A stretch of 64,000 bases of DNA from Cercophora sp. LCS_1 (lineage: Eukaryota; Ascomycota; Sordariomycetes; Sordariales; Lasiosphaeriaceae), in NCBI GenBank assembly GCA_036250225.1, contig JAPZLL010000033.1:348086-412085 (forward strand). The letters are read 5' to 3'. Below, piece by piece: positions 40,919 to 52,280 of this stretch; position 1 is the stretch's first letter; every line of letters starts with the position of its first letter. Both the position numbers and the translations under genes were made by a program. Under the pieces are notes generated by a model. The model did no database searches. It was not told the DNA's origin and saw only the letters and a program-made list of their open reading frames with translations.

Positions 40919-42004
40919 TCAATGCCCAACAGCCCCAGCCAACGCCCTCCACCAGAGATCGATCTCCGAGTCCATGAAGCCAAACCTCGGACTCAGCTCC
41001 ACCAGCATACAGTTCCCTGATACGGCAACCGGCACACCTCTGGTGGCAAGAATAGCCCCATACAGCAACAACGGAACCCCAGTCACTAAAGTTGCCACTG
41101 GGAGGTACGCCTGCATGAACCTCGCAACCCCCCTGACAGCAACCAAGTAGTTCATCAAAGTCCCAAAAGCATTGGGGTTCGGGATGCCCGTATCCAACAT
41201 CATCTCCTTGACCATCCTCCTTCCTCTGCCAAGGGCAAATGGGACCATGGCGAGGACAATGGCAACCGAGTAAACAGCCTGAACGAGCTGGATGATGCTG
41301 AAGATGCGTGATCGCGTCCCTTGCTGGAGGAACTCAAAATCGCTATCACCGCCCCGCGGACTGCATCCATTGTCGTCGGCGATCTCATACGCAACGCTGC
41401 CGTACTCGGTCGATGCCATGAATCGTTGCACGACGGCTGCTAACACGCACGCGACTTCGAGGATGCCGACGAAGCAGAATATCCCAACGACGACGACCGG
41501 CCACCGTGAAGCCGATGATTGCGTCCGTCGGCTATCGCCCCAAACAAAAACGGCAATGAACCAGTCCACCATGGTCGCAAGAAGCGCCATCATCGTTGTC
41601 AAACTCGCAGAGATCCACCCCGCCGAGGTGTAATTCGTCTGCGCAATGATAAACGTCGCGAACCACAACACCGTAATACCGAACGGCAGGATGAAGCTGA
41701 TGAAGCGGTTGAGATAGACCCCATGCTCGGTGAACTTGCCCCACAGGTAGACGCCAAAGTTGATGATGAGTGTCGCAAGCACCGTCGACCACCCCGGATG
41801 CATTGCCGCATGCGTCGGGATCGCATCCACCCGAATCAGTGCATAGTTTTTTTGCAGTATCGCAACGTCGATATCCTTCTCGCAAAGCCGATACTGCTCC
41901 GGCAGATTTGTTGTCGTCGCATTATTGTTCTGCTGTGCCTCGATCCATGCCGGGAACAACGCGACAAGCCAAAACGCCGCCAAGCGAAATGGATGTCCGG
42001 CCAT
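40919..42004 (-). CDS. Hypothetical multi-pass membrane protein with signal peptide
   Basis: A single exon of 361 residues. A cleavable-looking signal (LAAFWLVALFPAWIEA) is followed by a short luminal N-terminus with an NNAT glycosylation site and a conserved-looking CEKDIDV. Then come about seven hydrophobic segments (for example VLATLIINFGVYLWG, FISFILPFGITVLWFATFI, MMALLATMVDWFIAVFVWG, VVVVGIFCFVGILEVACVLAAVV). A loop with GCSPRGGDSD and a polar C-terminus follow. I do not recognise the family; it has the look of lineage-restricted ascomycete membrane proteins near transport or sensing loci. Nothing in the sequence ties it to the polyketide cluster or to the death-related genes to its right. 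Confidence 0.65.
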   Translation of the reverse strand: MAGHPFRLAAFWLVALFPAWIEAQQNNNATTTNLPEQYRLCEKDIDVAILQKNYALIRVDAIPTHAAMHPGWSTVLATLIINFGVYLWGKFTEHGVYLNRFISFILPFGITVLWFATFIIAQTNYTSAGWISASLTTMMALLATMVDWFIAVFVWGDSRRTQSSASRWPVVVVGIFCFVGILEVACVLAAVVQRFMASTEYGSVAYEIADDNGCSPRGGDSDFEFLQQGTRSRIFSIIQLVQAVYSVAIVLAMVPFALGRGRRMVKEMMLDTGIPNPNAFGTLMNYLVAVRGVARFMQAYLPVATLVTGVPLLLYGAILATRGVPVAVSGNCMLVELSPRFGFMDSEIDLWWRALAGAVGH

Positions 42005-42758
42005 TTCTTTTTCTTTTTCTTTTTCAAAAAAAGCAACGCAAAACGAATGAAACGCGGAAAACGAAAAATCTAATGCTTCTTCAATTCTTCATGATGCAAT
42101 CGAAGCCGAGGAAGAAAAAAAAAACACGACTGTCCGGACACGAGCAGAGCTGGGCGCCCGGTCCGGTCGGTGCCCATGGAGACCGACCGCCCTGGCCATC
42201 GAATTGCCAACTCATTGATCTATATCTGATCCTGGTCATATCCGTGTCGAATGATTGCTCTGTCGGTGAGACACAGATGCACGCCTCGTTTTGCTTTTGT
42301 GTCTGGATCGGCGCTGTCGGGCATATCGCTCACGATCGATTCGCTGGACATGGCTGGGGAGTTCCGCTATCGTGCAGCGCCCACACCAGTGGCGTTTTTG
42401 GGCTTCTTTTTCAGGGCGGTCTCTGAATAATGGATGCATGCAGCCGGGGACCTCGGTTCGGGTGTTTGCTTAGTGGCTGCCGGAAGAAAACAATAGTGCA
42501 GCAATCACGGTTATCGTCTTCGCGTCGGTGAGCGTTAGACAGGAATGAAATGGGGTTTCTGAAGATAAGTTCATACCTAGGTTGGTACATAGGTAGGTAG
42601 GCTTGATAGGTGTCGCTGTGTCGACTGATGTTGGACTGCAAAAACTCATTGCTAGGTAGGGTACCTAGATACTTGGAGGTATTAACCCAGAAGCAACGGG
42701 ATAGATAGCGCCTGAGTGAACACCATACCAAATGAGCCAGGTACCCCTTATTGACAGA
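42005..42758. other. Intergenic region with ACCTAGGTA-type palindromes
   Basis: The left part (42005-42125) is rich in poly-T/CTTTTT and poly-A runs just upstream of the membrane-protein start. The right part (about 42570-42675) has a group of short palindromic motifs (ACCTAGGT, TAGGTAGGTAGG, CTAGGTAGGGTACCTAG). No gene or RNA was recognised. Confidence 0.5.
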
Positions 42759-45536
42759 TCAAACGCGAGATATGAGGTAGCTCAAAGCCGCAGCAACATT
42801 ATCAGGATCATCCTCGGGGTAGTCGTGACCCCTCCACCGACCACCACGAAACCTCTCCTCCCAAAATGTCCATGGCTGGACGTAATGACAGTCATCACGT
42901 AGGCCTTCGGACATGGCCTCAAAGATCTTTTCCATGCCTGGTCCGGAGTACAGCCTCTCCTTACGCCGCTCATTCAAGTTATCAATGTAATGCCGTGCAT
43001 ACTCCAAGACGTTTGCTGCGATGCCTGCCGCGATTGGCGTCGCAAATGATGTCCCGGAAATGTATAACGCCGAGCGCTCCACGTCCCCGTCCTCATTTTC
43101 ACGAAACGAAGCGTAGGGGATGCTGGAGCCGAGCGTGGCAAAGCGGAAGGCATTCGTACTGCCTGGGTTGGTGTTGACCGGCATGCCCATGCCGTCGGTG
43201 GCATGAATGGCAATCACGCCATCCCCAGATGCGGGCCAGGACCGTCGTGTGTTCCCGCCTTGGTTGTTTCCTGCAGCAGCAAAGATGATCTTCCGCGTCG
43301 CTCCGATGTCACAGACGTTTGTTGGGTCCAGGGCTTCCTTGATCGCTTCATCGATGTCTGGATTCGTCTGCGGAAGGGCGAACGACATGTTGATAATGTC
43401 TACCTTCCAGACCTGAACCGCCCAGTTTATGGCCTGTAGATTGTTAGCATCTTGCGTTCAGTCGGTTCCCCTGGCCAGACCAAGTATAGATACTGATATT
43501 GAAAAGACTCCTGATACATACCTTGGCAATGCGGTACAGTCCATCCTTAGGTATGTGCTTCTCCCCACCACTAGTAACCTTAGCGATGAAGATGTGGGCG
43601 TTTGGGGCCATCTGCATCAACAGGCGTGCGACCATTGTTCCATGACCGACTCTATCCTCGCAGTCTGTTGGGAGACCCGGGCCGAAATTTCGACAATCTT
43701 GGATATCTTTCCGTCTGCGGGCTGCTCGAAGGATGGTATCATTTGACGCTATACCGCTGTCAAGAATCGCAATGCGAATTCTCTTGTTGCAATGCGCCGG
43801 AAGCGCGTCGTTGGGTTGGATGTTCCGAATGTGTGCATCCAGGAACGAGTCCATCTTTGTTGTGAAACTCTCGACCCGGGCCCTTCACCATGTTAGTTCA
43901 CACCGCATGTCGAGTGATCAGCCCGAGACATTGACGCAGCGTACCTTGCGTCTGGTGCAATGCTATATCCTTTGCGCCAATCAAACATCTGATCCAAATC
44001 GGCCCTCGCCGTGACGGGGCGCTGAGCGGCTCTGGTGGGGGCCGAGAACTTGGGGAATAGAGCATAATGATCCAAAGGCCTTACGATTTTCGCGAATAGG
44101 AAATTGCGGAGTCTGTCGTTATCTTCCTCATCCGAAGCGGCCTCCTTTCCCTCTGCGCTAAGACAAGCTTCGACAGCTCTCTTGAACATAGCGTCCTTTC
44201 CCGAGAATCTTTCCGGTTCGTTGATCATGTCAAGGAGGTGCCGGCGGAGCTGTCCCTTTGCGTCTGGGTCGCGTTTTTGTGCAGGGGGTATCGGTATCGT
44301 TTCCCACATCTGAATTTCCATGATGAGTTTTGCAAAGTCCAAGAGCCGCGGATCACACAGAAGGCGACGATCATGCTGAGGCGGAGGTGATTTGTGGAGT
44401 CGGTAAGAGAGATACGGATGCGTTCGGTCGATGATGCTCCCGGTCGCGGGGTCTCTAAGGAAGAATATCCCCTCGGCGGCCTTGTCATAGGAACCCCAGT
44501 ACGCGCGCTTCCAAGGGGACGTCGATAGATGGAGAAGAGAGAGGGCCAGGTTGAGGCACATCCTCTCACGCTCGGGCCGGCGGAACCTCACACTCGGTTG
44601 TTTCCCCCGGTAGCTACCGCCAGTACGTAGAAGTTCAAAAAGGCTACTCGTAGGGATCGCTGGCGAAGTTACTGGATGGCAGGCGTCAAGTTTCACCATT
44701 CTCGGGATTTGGGATGCACCGTCCTCCCTCTTGCCAGAGTCAGTCGTGGATTTGTGGTTTCGCAGATCCTCTAAAAGGAAACGCAGCTCTTCATTCCGTG
44801 CTTCCGAGCTGGTGATGACACTGCATCCTGTTCCCGCGAGGGCGTCGATCCTACGGCTTCGGAATTGCTAGGCGCATATGGCTGTGGTGTACGAAGTGGC
44901 AAGGGAAAAAGACAGAACCGACCTTGTTATGGTGCATCTGCTCTGCACCCAGCGGGGAGGCTTCCAAGTGTAACGAGATGACAAGTACGCGTCGAACGAT
45001 AACTTTTGTTTCGCCGCCGATGTGTCGTGAAAGCCGGTAAGTTTCAGTCGGAGAAGATGGCCGCCCTCACAGCAGTGAAGTTGATTGACGAGCCCCTGGA
45101 GCATGCTCCCTAGGCCGTTGCTGATCTTGTCTCCAAGCACGACACGCGCGTCGAGGTTCGACCTCGCAAAGTCGCTGCTGGTAACATCTTCCGGGCCTGT
45201 GTCTGGAACATCGTCGGCCTGGGTGCAAATGGCCTCAAGTTCTTTGGAGCGCTCCAGCACGGTGTTGATATCCTCGGTTTCGCTTCGCGGCGTACCTCTA
45301 ATCGCATCTTCCCGTATCCTTCCAAGCGTCTCGTCTACCCGGTTCATGAATTCGCTCTCTAGCCTGTCTTCTGTCCGCTTCCGCAAAAGAGTCGAGGCAA
45401 GATAAATGTCAAACCGGGCAAAAGCCGAAGCTGTCCGGACGGCAACCCCCAGCGCGGGCGCGGCTTGCTGTCGCAGCGGTGTTCTGCGCTCAAATGAGCG
45501 AAACACGGCGTCGGCCGAGTCAAGTAGCCCAACCAT
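42759..45536 (-). CDS. DUF7580-like/subtilisin (S8) protease, HET-Q2-type partner of the adjacent gasdermin
   Basis: Four exons are inferred: 44923-45536, 43945-44850, 43522-43882 and 42759-43433, with all junctions in frame, giving 851 residues. Residues 1-205 are helical with no catalytic motif. About 205-500 contains MCLNLALSLLHLSTSPWKRAYWG and a PYLSYRLH stretch, resembling fungal DUF7580 proteins. The C-terminal third is an S8 protease domain: catalytic Asp in RIAILDSGI, His in GHGTMVARLL, the oxyanion Asn in IFAAAGNNQGG, and Ser in SGTSFATPIAAG. No signal peptide is present, so it acts inside the cell. In Podospora anserina the subtilase HET-Q2 cleaves the gasdermin-like HET-Q1 and triggers cell death. 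Here a gasdermin-like gene starts 256 bp away on the other strand, so I infer the same relationship. Confidence 0.85.
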
Positions 45537-45792
45537 GTCGAAGGCGAGCTAGGGTTCTAATTCAAACCGCAAAGCGAGAGTCAACATGGTGATAACTGAT
45601 GCCCAATCCATCCGCGGGCAAAGCACCATTGCGTAGTCGGAGGCTACCCCGCTTCCCTGTCCCTCTTCCCAGTGGTCTGATTGGGTTGCTTGCGGGCTGG
45701 CGCTTTCTTTTGGGCACCAGCAGCGCGGGAGACCGAACAAACTTCAACTTCCACCAGTTCGTTGTTACTATCATCGCCATTCCGTGATCAAG
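45537..45792. promoter_or_regulatory. Divergent promoter of the protease and gasdermin-like genes
   Basis: The two start codons are 256 bp apart, so protease and predicted substrate share one control region. No specific site was recognised. Confidence 0.6.
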
Positions 45793-46626
45793 ATGACCGT
45801 TGGATCTCCAGAATACCATCTCGTGTCGAAACGCGTGGCAGTGGGAAGGCTGTCGCTCGGCACCATCGTCGACAGCCTGGAGGATCTCACGCGAATCAAC
45901 GCTGGAGAAGAGCCTTTCGTCGACGGGCAGCGTATCGACCGTTTCGAGGATACCAACGTCGAGATCTCAAAGGAGATTTTCCGTGCCGCCAACGCCGGAG
46001 TTGCCGTAAAAGTCCTCTCTCTTGAGGGGGTTGGTGGCGAGATCGGCATCGACGACGAGCGCAGCACCACCGACAGCTTCACCATCCCGAGTGTTCAAAC
46101 GACGCAGTTCGAGCCCGAGCCCGACGATTACAAAGCCGCGATCGAGTCACCGAAGACGCAGGAGTTCTTGCAGGCAGTCAAGTACGATCCAGTGTACATG
46201 ATCACAGGGTTGAAGGTTGGGAGGAAGTTGTCGGTTACAAACACACGAGCCGTTAAAAATGAGGGTCGCCTCGAGATCGGGGTCAATGTTGAGTCTGCTC
46301 TGTCGCTTGGCCCCAAGTTCGGGGCATCACATAGTGTTGTAGTCACGCAAAAAGGCGAAGAGCTTACAGAGTGCGTCCTGGCGGTGCGGGTGCGGAGACT
46401 TACCTACAGAAAGACGGACTTTCTGGGTCTTTGGGGCCCCCGGAAAGTCAGCCATAGGTCGAGCAATCATGGCGCAGAGCTGGTTGGTGATGATGGAGGG
46501 CAGCAAGAGACTCGCAAATCGGATCTAGGTTCGGGATTCGAGGTGATCGACGAGGGTCTAGCGGAGACGGATGGCGAATTCCAGCAGTTCGTCCGGCCAG
46601 GTGTTGTTTGGCTTGTGCCTAAGTAG
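45793..46626 (+). CDS. Fungal gasdermin-like pore-forming protein (RCD-1/HET-Q1 family)
   Basis: A single exon of 277 residues from the ATG at 45793 (the open frame extends nine bases to a GTG). I recognise the fungal gasdermin family from several features. They are a basic N-terminal helix region, two blocks of alternating polar/hydrophobic strands (about 70-106 and 158-186) suited to the membrane-inserting hairpins, the highly characteristic PVYMITGLKVG segment (133-143), and a following LAVRVRRLTY strand (196-205). A Gly/Asp-rich, probably flexible segment (about 220-256) leads to a short C-terminal region that would act as the inhibitory tail. The length is close to that of HET-Q1 and RCD-1. 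Full-length members are inert until proteolysis frees the N-terminal part, which then permeabilises the plasma membrane. The divergent subtilase gene is the expected activator. Confidence 0.82.
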   Translation: MTVGSPEYHLVSKRVAVGRLSLGTIVDSLEDLTRINAGEEPFVDGQRIDRFEDTNVEISKEIFRAANAGVAVKVLSLEGVGGEIGIDDERSTTDSFTIPSVQTTQFEPEPDDYKAAIESPKTQEFLQAVKYDPVYMITGLKVGRKLSVTNTRAVKNEGRLEIGVNVESALSLGPKFGASHSVVVTQKGEELTECVLAVRVRRLTYRKTDFLGLWGPRKVSHRSSNHGAELVGDDGGQQETRKSDLGSGFEVIDEGLAETDGEFQQFVRPGVVWLVPK

Positions 46627-46935
46627 ACCTAAGGCCCTCCTGGTATCTCGTTCTGAGAAAAAATGCGCAAGACAAGACATGTGGTAGGTGATAGTGAAGG
46701 GGACACTGAATTGCGAGCCATTTGATCAATCGCGTCTCCCTCGAGTTGTCTGTGTTACATACTCGTGCGCGCCGGTGTCGGCGATGCAGACCGAGCTGAG
46801 CAGAGGTGCGCCAGGCGTGCTGAAACCTGGAGGACAACTTTGGGCATCAGTAACCCCACTTTCTTCTTCACATCACGTCACAAGCACGGGTCACGGTCCC
46901 AGTAACTCCACAACGCCAACAACGCCAACAACAAC
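46627..46935. other. Intergenic region downstream of the gasdermin-like gene
   Basis: The 309-bp region has no gene. It should contain the promoter of the C2H2/kinase gene; an ACAACGCCA repeat (about 46910-46935) precedes its ATG. Confidence 0.5.
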
Positions 46936-49900
46936 ATGGAGCCTGAAAGCGTCAGAACGCTTGCAAACCGGTGTTTTGCTCTTTTTGATGATTGCTTGGC
47001 CCATCATGTGGATGGCGACTCTCGGATATTGGCGACGCTCGAGAAGGAGCAACGTCGCCTTCGGGTGTGGTCCAACAGCTTGAAGGTCTTCTCCAGGCCG
47101 CATGTGAGCCTCGACGCTCAACTTTCCCGCTCACCGGATAAGGAAATCGGAGAAATGGTACTCCTGCTTCTGGACGTCCTGCGGGAGAACTTGGATCTTG
47201 GTAGGTCCCACTCTGAATCAACAGGATTGGTCTTGTCCAAGGACGCACAGCTCATTTCAGTGTCACATAGCTTTAAAAACGATAGTGGGTGCACCGGACG
47301 CGAAAGACCTAGCCGAGTTTGACCTCCCCTTCTTTGGAATTGATGGATGCTTGAAGCGCCTTGAAAAGCTCGCCGCCGCTATCCTCGACGCCACTGAGGA
47401 AAGCCTTCATCGCAGGGTCCGGAAGTTTGCCGAGAAGAACAAGGATGAGGTCTTTGAGAGATTGGCCTGGCTAACAATCCTTACCCGCTTCGGGTCTGTG
47501 GTCTCCGAATCTGACCGCCAATTCATGTGGCTTCAGCTGCGGGGTGAAACAGACCTCATAGATGAGGATGACGTGCTTCTGAGGTTCAGTGTGCTCAAAC
47601 ATTCGAGCGTATTCTCCGGCATATTCCGAGCCTTATTCGAAACCACCATATTCCGGCAGTATCGAATGGCGTACGAGCGGGAAGGCAGACTAAAAGATTC
47701 GAAGACAGCGCAACCCGTTCAACCGTCACCAATTGGGGAGACTACAGGGCCAGGGCCGCAGCTTGCGGTTCCTGAGAACGCGCAGTCCAGAAAGGAGAGT
47801 ATCGTCGCTCCGCTCACAACCAATCAAGCGCCATTCCCGAGCCATGATGATTCCCAATCTCAGCCAACAGTACCCAATACCATTGATGGACTCCGATTCA
47901 AGCCCACCATGGAGGCGGTTGATGCAGCAGGGAACGAATCATACGCAATTTCCGAGTCCGGAGATGCTATTTACCCCAGGCCCCCGCGACTTCCTGAGGG
48001 TGCGAACGAAGGGATTTGTCACCTTTGCGGGCAATATTGCACGGCCGACACCTTCCAAGGGCACGAATGGATGTAAGTGTCCCCAACACACCATTGCGAA
48101 GTGACAAGGCTGTCTTGCTGCTGGACCAGTATTGATGCGTGCGCTCGGCAGAATTCACTTGGCCCACGATATCAAGCCATACGTCTGCATCTCTGAGGAC
48201 TGTGCCAAATCTCCTCCGTATTTCGTGAGGCGTTGGCAGTGGAAGCAACACATGGAAAAGATCCATACGACTCAGTGGCTCCGCTCATTGCTTACCCCAT
48301 TCGCCTGGAAATGCTCAACCTGCTCGCCCACCTCGCCGGAAATACCGTCTCAAGGCGAGTGGGTCAGTCACATGGAGAAAAAGCACGGTGGGCTTGGAGA
48401 GGAAGCACGGCGATGCCTGGAATCAGGGAGTCGCATTCCTAAACTTCGGCCAACGGATATTTGCCCTATCTGTCTAGAACAGTTCAAACCCGAGAAATCC
48501 CTGGGGAGAATGGCTCCAGAGAACGAGAGTGACGTCAAAAATGAGGATGAGACGCAACACAGCCCACCTAATCGACAGAAACGTGTCGGGTTTTCTATCC
48601 CAGAGAGTGTTGATGGTGAGAGCGACGCAGACAGTGGTGCCGAAGATGGACAGTTCCAAATGAAACAGCGGCCGGAACACGCTTGGGCAGCAAATCACAT
48701 CGCACAGCATATGAAGTCACTCGCTTTCTTCTTCTCCACCAGGTTCGTTCAGGACGTGGATCAAGAATCGAATGCACCGGTCATGTCGAGGGGAAACTCA
48801 ACACAGGCTCTGGACTTTGACTCACTTTCAGCGCTAGATTTCAGTGTGTCGGAGTCGGATTTCCCCCGCTTACCAGAGCCAACACTGCCTGCGGAGGGTG
48901 GCTCAAGCGCGGATGAAATCTCCTCGGATATGGCGTGTATCGCGGAAAACCTGACGAATCTACTCGCTGATTGGGGTGGAGACGTCCGGCCGCTGGAGCC
49001 GAACCTGCCACCCGAAGATCTTGAGCTTCTTTTTCCCAGACCCAACGAGGACAGCAGCAACGAACCCGACTTGACGCCAGTTCACAACTTTGGGGCCAAG
49101 AAAGTCACCCGTTCGTGGACATCTAGGTCTCGCCCGTACCAGTTGAACGATGTCCCCGAGGGAAAGATTCGGGAAAGACTTTTCGACGTGCTCGCTGCCA
49201 ACAAGTCTGCCATGACATCAGCTGACTTTATTCCATGGGGAGCGTTGGAGGAGATAATTACCAAGTCATCTGTGGTTGATGAATTGTCGAGATGGTGGTG
49301 GACTGCCAAACAATTTCCAGACCGCATCATCAAATGGTTTATTCCTGCAAGAGGTGGCAAAACAGTGGAAGAGCAAGCCGAGATAATCTGCAATGGTTAT
49401 CCTCACACTCCAGGCGCCACGTACGACGACGATGGTTCGGCACGCTCCACCTTACCAGTTGTAGTTGACAACGACGGGGGCAGGTGTCTCCGCAAGATTT
49501 TTGCCATCCTGCTCCTCATTGACCGCCCCTTCACCATCAAGAATTTTATTGACGAGGGACTATGTGACAGTCATTTACCCTTTTCAAGAAAACGGGACGT
49601 CAGATCAGGGGTAGCAATTGTGCACTGTGGAGGAGGTGAGGTGGACTGCGTCAAGGACTGGAAGGCCCCAACCATCGCCAATTTTCTTGAATATCAGTGG
49701 AAGGTCCTATCTCCGTTTTTCCATAGCTGTGTGGATGGAGAGGTGTTACACTACCCGCTACAGGACGACGTTGTCTTGCCATTTACGTTTTTTCAGGCAA
49801 AACAGAAAAGAGGCCACGGTGAAGTATATTGCGTTAAAATCCATGGCGACCACCACTCCTTCAAGGATACCGAAGTATGCATATCCAACGAACCCAATAC

Positions 49901-51060
49901 TAATCTGATCGCTGACCGGTCCGACAGGGCGAACATGTTCCAGATCATTATGCAGTCAAACGCTTCAAGAGCAGTAACGAGGGTGAAAACCGGGCGCTAT
50001 TCTACCACGAAGTCCGCATGCTCAAAAGAGTAGGCCACAAACATGTCCTTCATCTCTTTGCAACCTTTGAGCTACAACGGTCCTATTATCTTATTCTCCC
50101 CTGGGCCGAATGCGACCTCAGCACATATTGGGTTCAGAAGCCAATGTGGGGGGGAACCACGAATCACCACCTGTCAACACTCGAGTGGGTGGCTGAGCAG
50201 TGCGCAGGGATTGCAGAAGGACTCTGTGAAATCCATACGCAAATGAGGACTTACATGAGCACGCTCTTGAAACAGAGCCCGGAGGCAAGGAAGATCGCAG
50301 CTGTTGTGCCAAGCCGGACGCCCCGTCGGACGTCAGGACGCACTATGTCCGGTAACTTCCTACAACACTACCGGTTTTATGGCATCTACGGTGACATAAA
50401 ACCTTCCAATATCCTGTGGTTTCCGTCCAACCGTGGTTCCGGTTTTGGCACCCTCAAAATTGCCGGCTCTGGAGCGAGCGACTTCAGCCCATTTGAGTGC
50501 AATCCGGCAACGCAACCTAGCACGGTCTCATCGACAGCTTCCTACCGGCCCCCGGAGGACGGCAGACCTGAAGTGAAGATCGAAAACTTCCCACTAACAT
50601 CAACGCTTCGGCCAATCCTGACATTTGGGCACTCGGGTGTGTGTATCTGGAGTTTATCACTTGGTACGTCGGAGGGAAGGAGCTGCTTGAGAAGTTGGAA
50701 AAGGACAAAAGCACGCAGGGGAACAGCGCATACTTCAAATGTCTCGACGAGGAACCGTTTGCTGAGGTGAAGCCCCAGGTTAAAGAAGTAAGTAGCCTTC
50801 CAGATTTTTGTGGTGTCGTATCAGCATCGCATGGACGTACATTTGGCCCTAACACTGACTCTCAGCACTTCGCCAAACTCCGGGGCAACCCAAAATGCAG
50901 CCAGACTTGCCCGGAAGCAATCTTTCTTCGTGGCTTTCTCGATTTCATCGAAAACAAGTTGCTGGTGGTTCTTGGACAACCGGGATCTCCAGGTCGGAGT
51001 CCCTGCAATACGATTCATAGCAGAATTCACGAGATGGCAAAGGGACTTTCAGAGAGATAG
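46936..51060 (+). pseudogene. C2H2 zinc-finger / protein-kinase fusion, frameshifted and with degenerate kinase motifs
   Basis: Inferred exons: 46936-47200, 47271-48072, 48152-49874, 49928 to about 50570, then continuing in another frame to 50787, and 50866-51060. The N-terminus (about 250 residues) is helical and resembles fungal acuF-like C2H2 proteins. Four Cys/His units follow (CHLCGQYC..H..H, CISEDCAKS..H..H, CSTCSPTS..H..H, CPICLEQF..H..H). A linker, a KIRERLFDVL-type region and a kinase domain complete it. The kinase keeps the Lys of YAVKRF and YGDIKPSNIL, but the DFG position reads GSG (KIAGSG) and the HRD His is Tyr. Between YRPPE and DIWALGC the frame shifts: 62 bases separate GAG and GAC, not a multiple of three, and both frames carry stops beyond the junction. 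No intron explains it. I call it a probable pseudogene; an assembly error is the alternative. Confidence 0.65.
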
Positions 51061-52280
51061 CACTGGCGGGAAGAATTGCAGTGGCGTTTTGGTTATATAT
51101 TTCCCAAAGAAACCATCTTCCATGAATACCGGCTCAATTGCCGGCCACTTCGATACCATAAGGCCGTCAGTTGAATGGTAACCCAATCCTCTGCACGGTA
51201 AGAGCGATCTGGGCTTGGCGAGTGGAAAGTGACAGTTCTCCGTCTCACAAGCTTGTTGGGCTGAGCGACGTTGAGGATGTTTTGGTTAAATCCAGGTCAG
51301 CTGATGGGGGGCCGTACGATAGAACTCACAATGTCGTCCAACATCGGAGTAGCTGGAGCAGACATGTTGTCCTCGGACCAGGTCTTCAAAAACCTTGAAA
51401 TGGGTATCGCGCAGCCAACAGGACAAGGTTCCTACCGCCTTAAGTTACACTGAAAGCCATGTATTCAAGTTGGAGTGGGTCAAGAGTGGGGTTGGTGTCT
51501 CTCCTGCCCAGACGGAGTTCAAGGAGCGAGTCGTGTGATGCGGACGTCGAATGGCAGGCGCCAGTTGGTCAATCTGGGGCGAATGACGCTCTGCGCTTCC
51601 CTTGCGCTTTTGGCCATCGCCTTCCGGACACCCCATTCATTGTATCCCAAGGGCAAGCACGAGCCGCACGAGGTACCTACAAAAGGTAAGGTAACAGCGT
51701 CGAACCGGGAGTGGAAGTATTTGCAGTGACTGTCGTCTTCTGGACCAATCAAAACCGTGACATGCACCTACTTGGCAGACGCCTCAAGACAACCAGTGGG
51801 AAACCACGTCATGCATGCCCAATGTTCATCATCCCGGTCATCCTAGCAGCCCAAGGGGCTCAACAAACTTCTTTCGCCGGCCCCCGAAGTTGCTCAGTCA
51901 GCAAAGAGAGCGATGGCCGGCTGGTTACGAGACCAGAATGCTTCGTTCAGAGCCTATGGTTCGTTTTTGGGCACCATTTGAAGGGGACTTCTAACGAGGC
52001 GGCCATGCCAACATTGATCAACGCCGCCATAGCCGCTGCCCCATCGGTTGGTTTTGGCTTGACATTGACGTGGACGTGAGCGTGGACACCGATTATTGGC
52101 TACTATTATGCGAAAGGCAGAGCGCACATAAACGGGCACTTGACCCTCCAAAATTTCCGTTATCTTGGTGCAGAATTGCACTTTCCTCCCCCACGCAACT
52201 CACCTGCTCTTCGCCACACCCTTCCCCTTCACCGCATTCCAGCTTTCCTGGCGTAATTCCCCGATCATAAATGTTGAGTC
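51061..52280. other. Intergenic region between the two kinase genes
   Basis: About 1.2 kb with only short open frames (up to 123 residues) and no recognisable domain. The right end, including a CT-rich leader (52185-52250), precedes the kinase-HET start. Confidence 0.45.
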
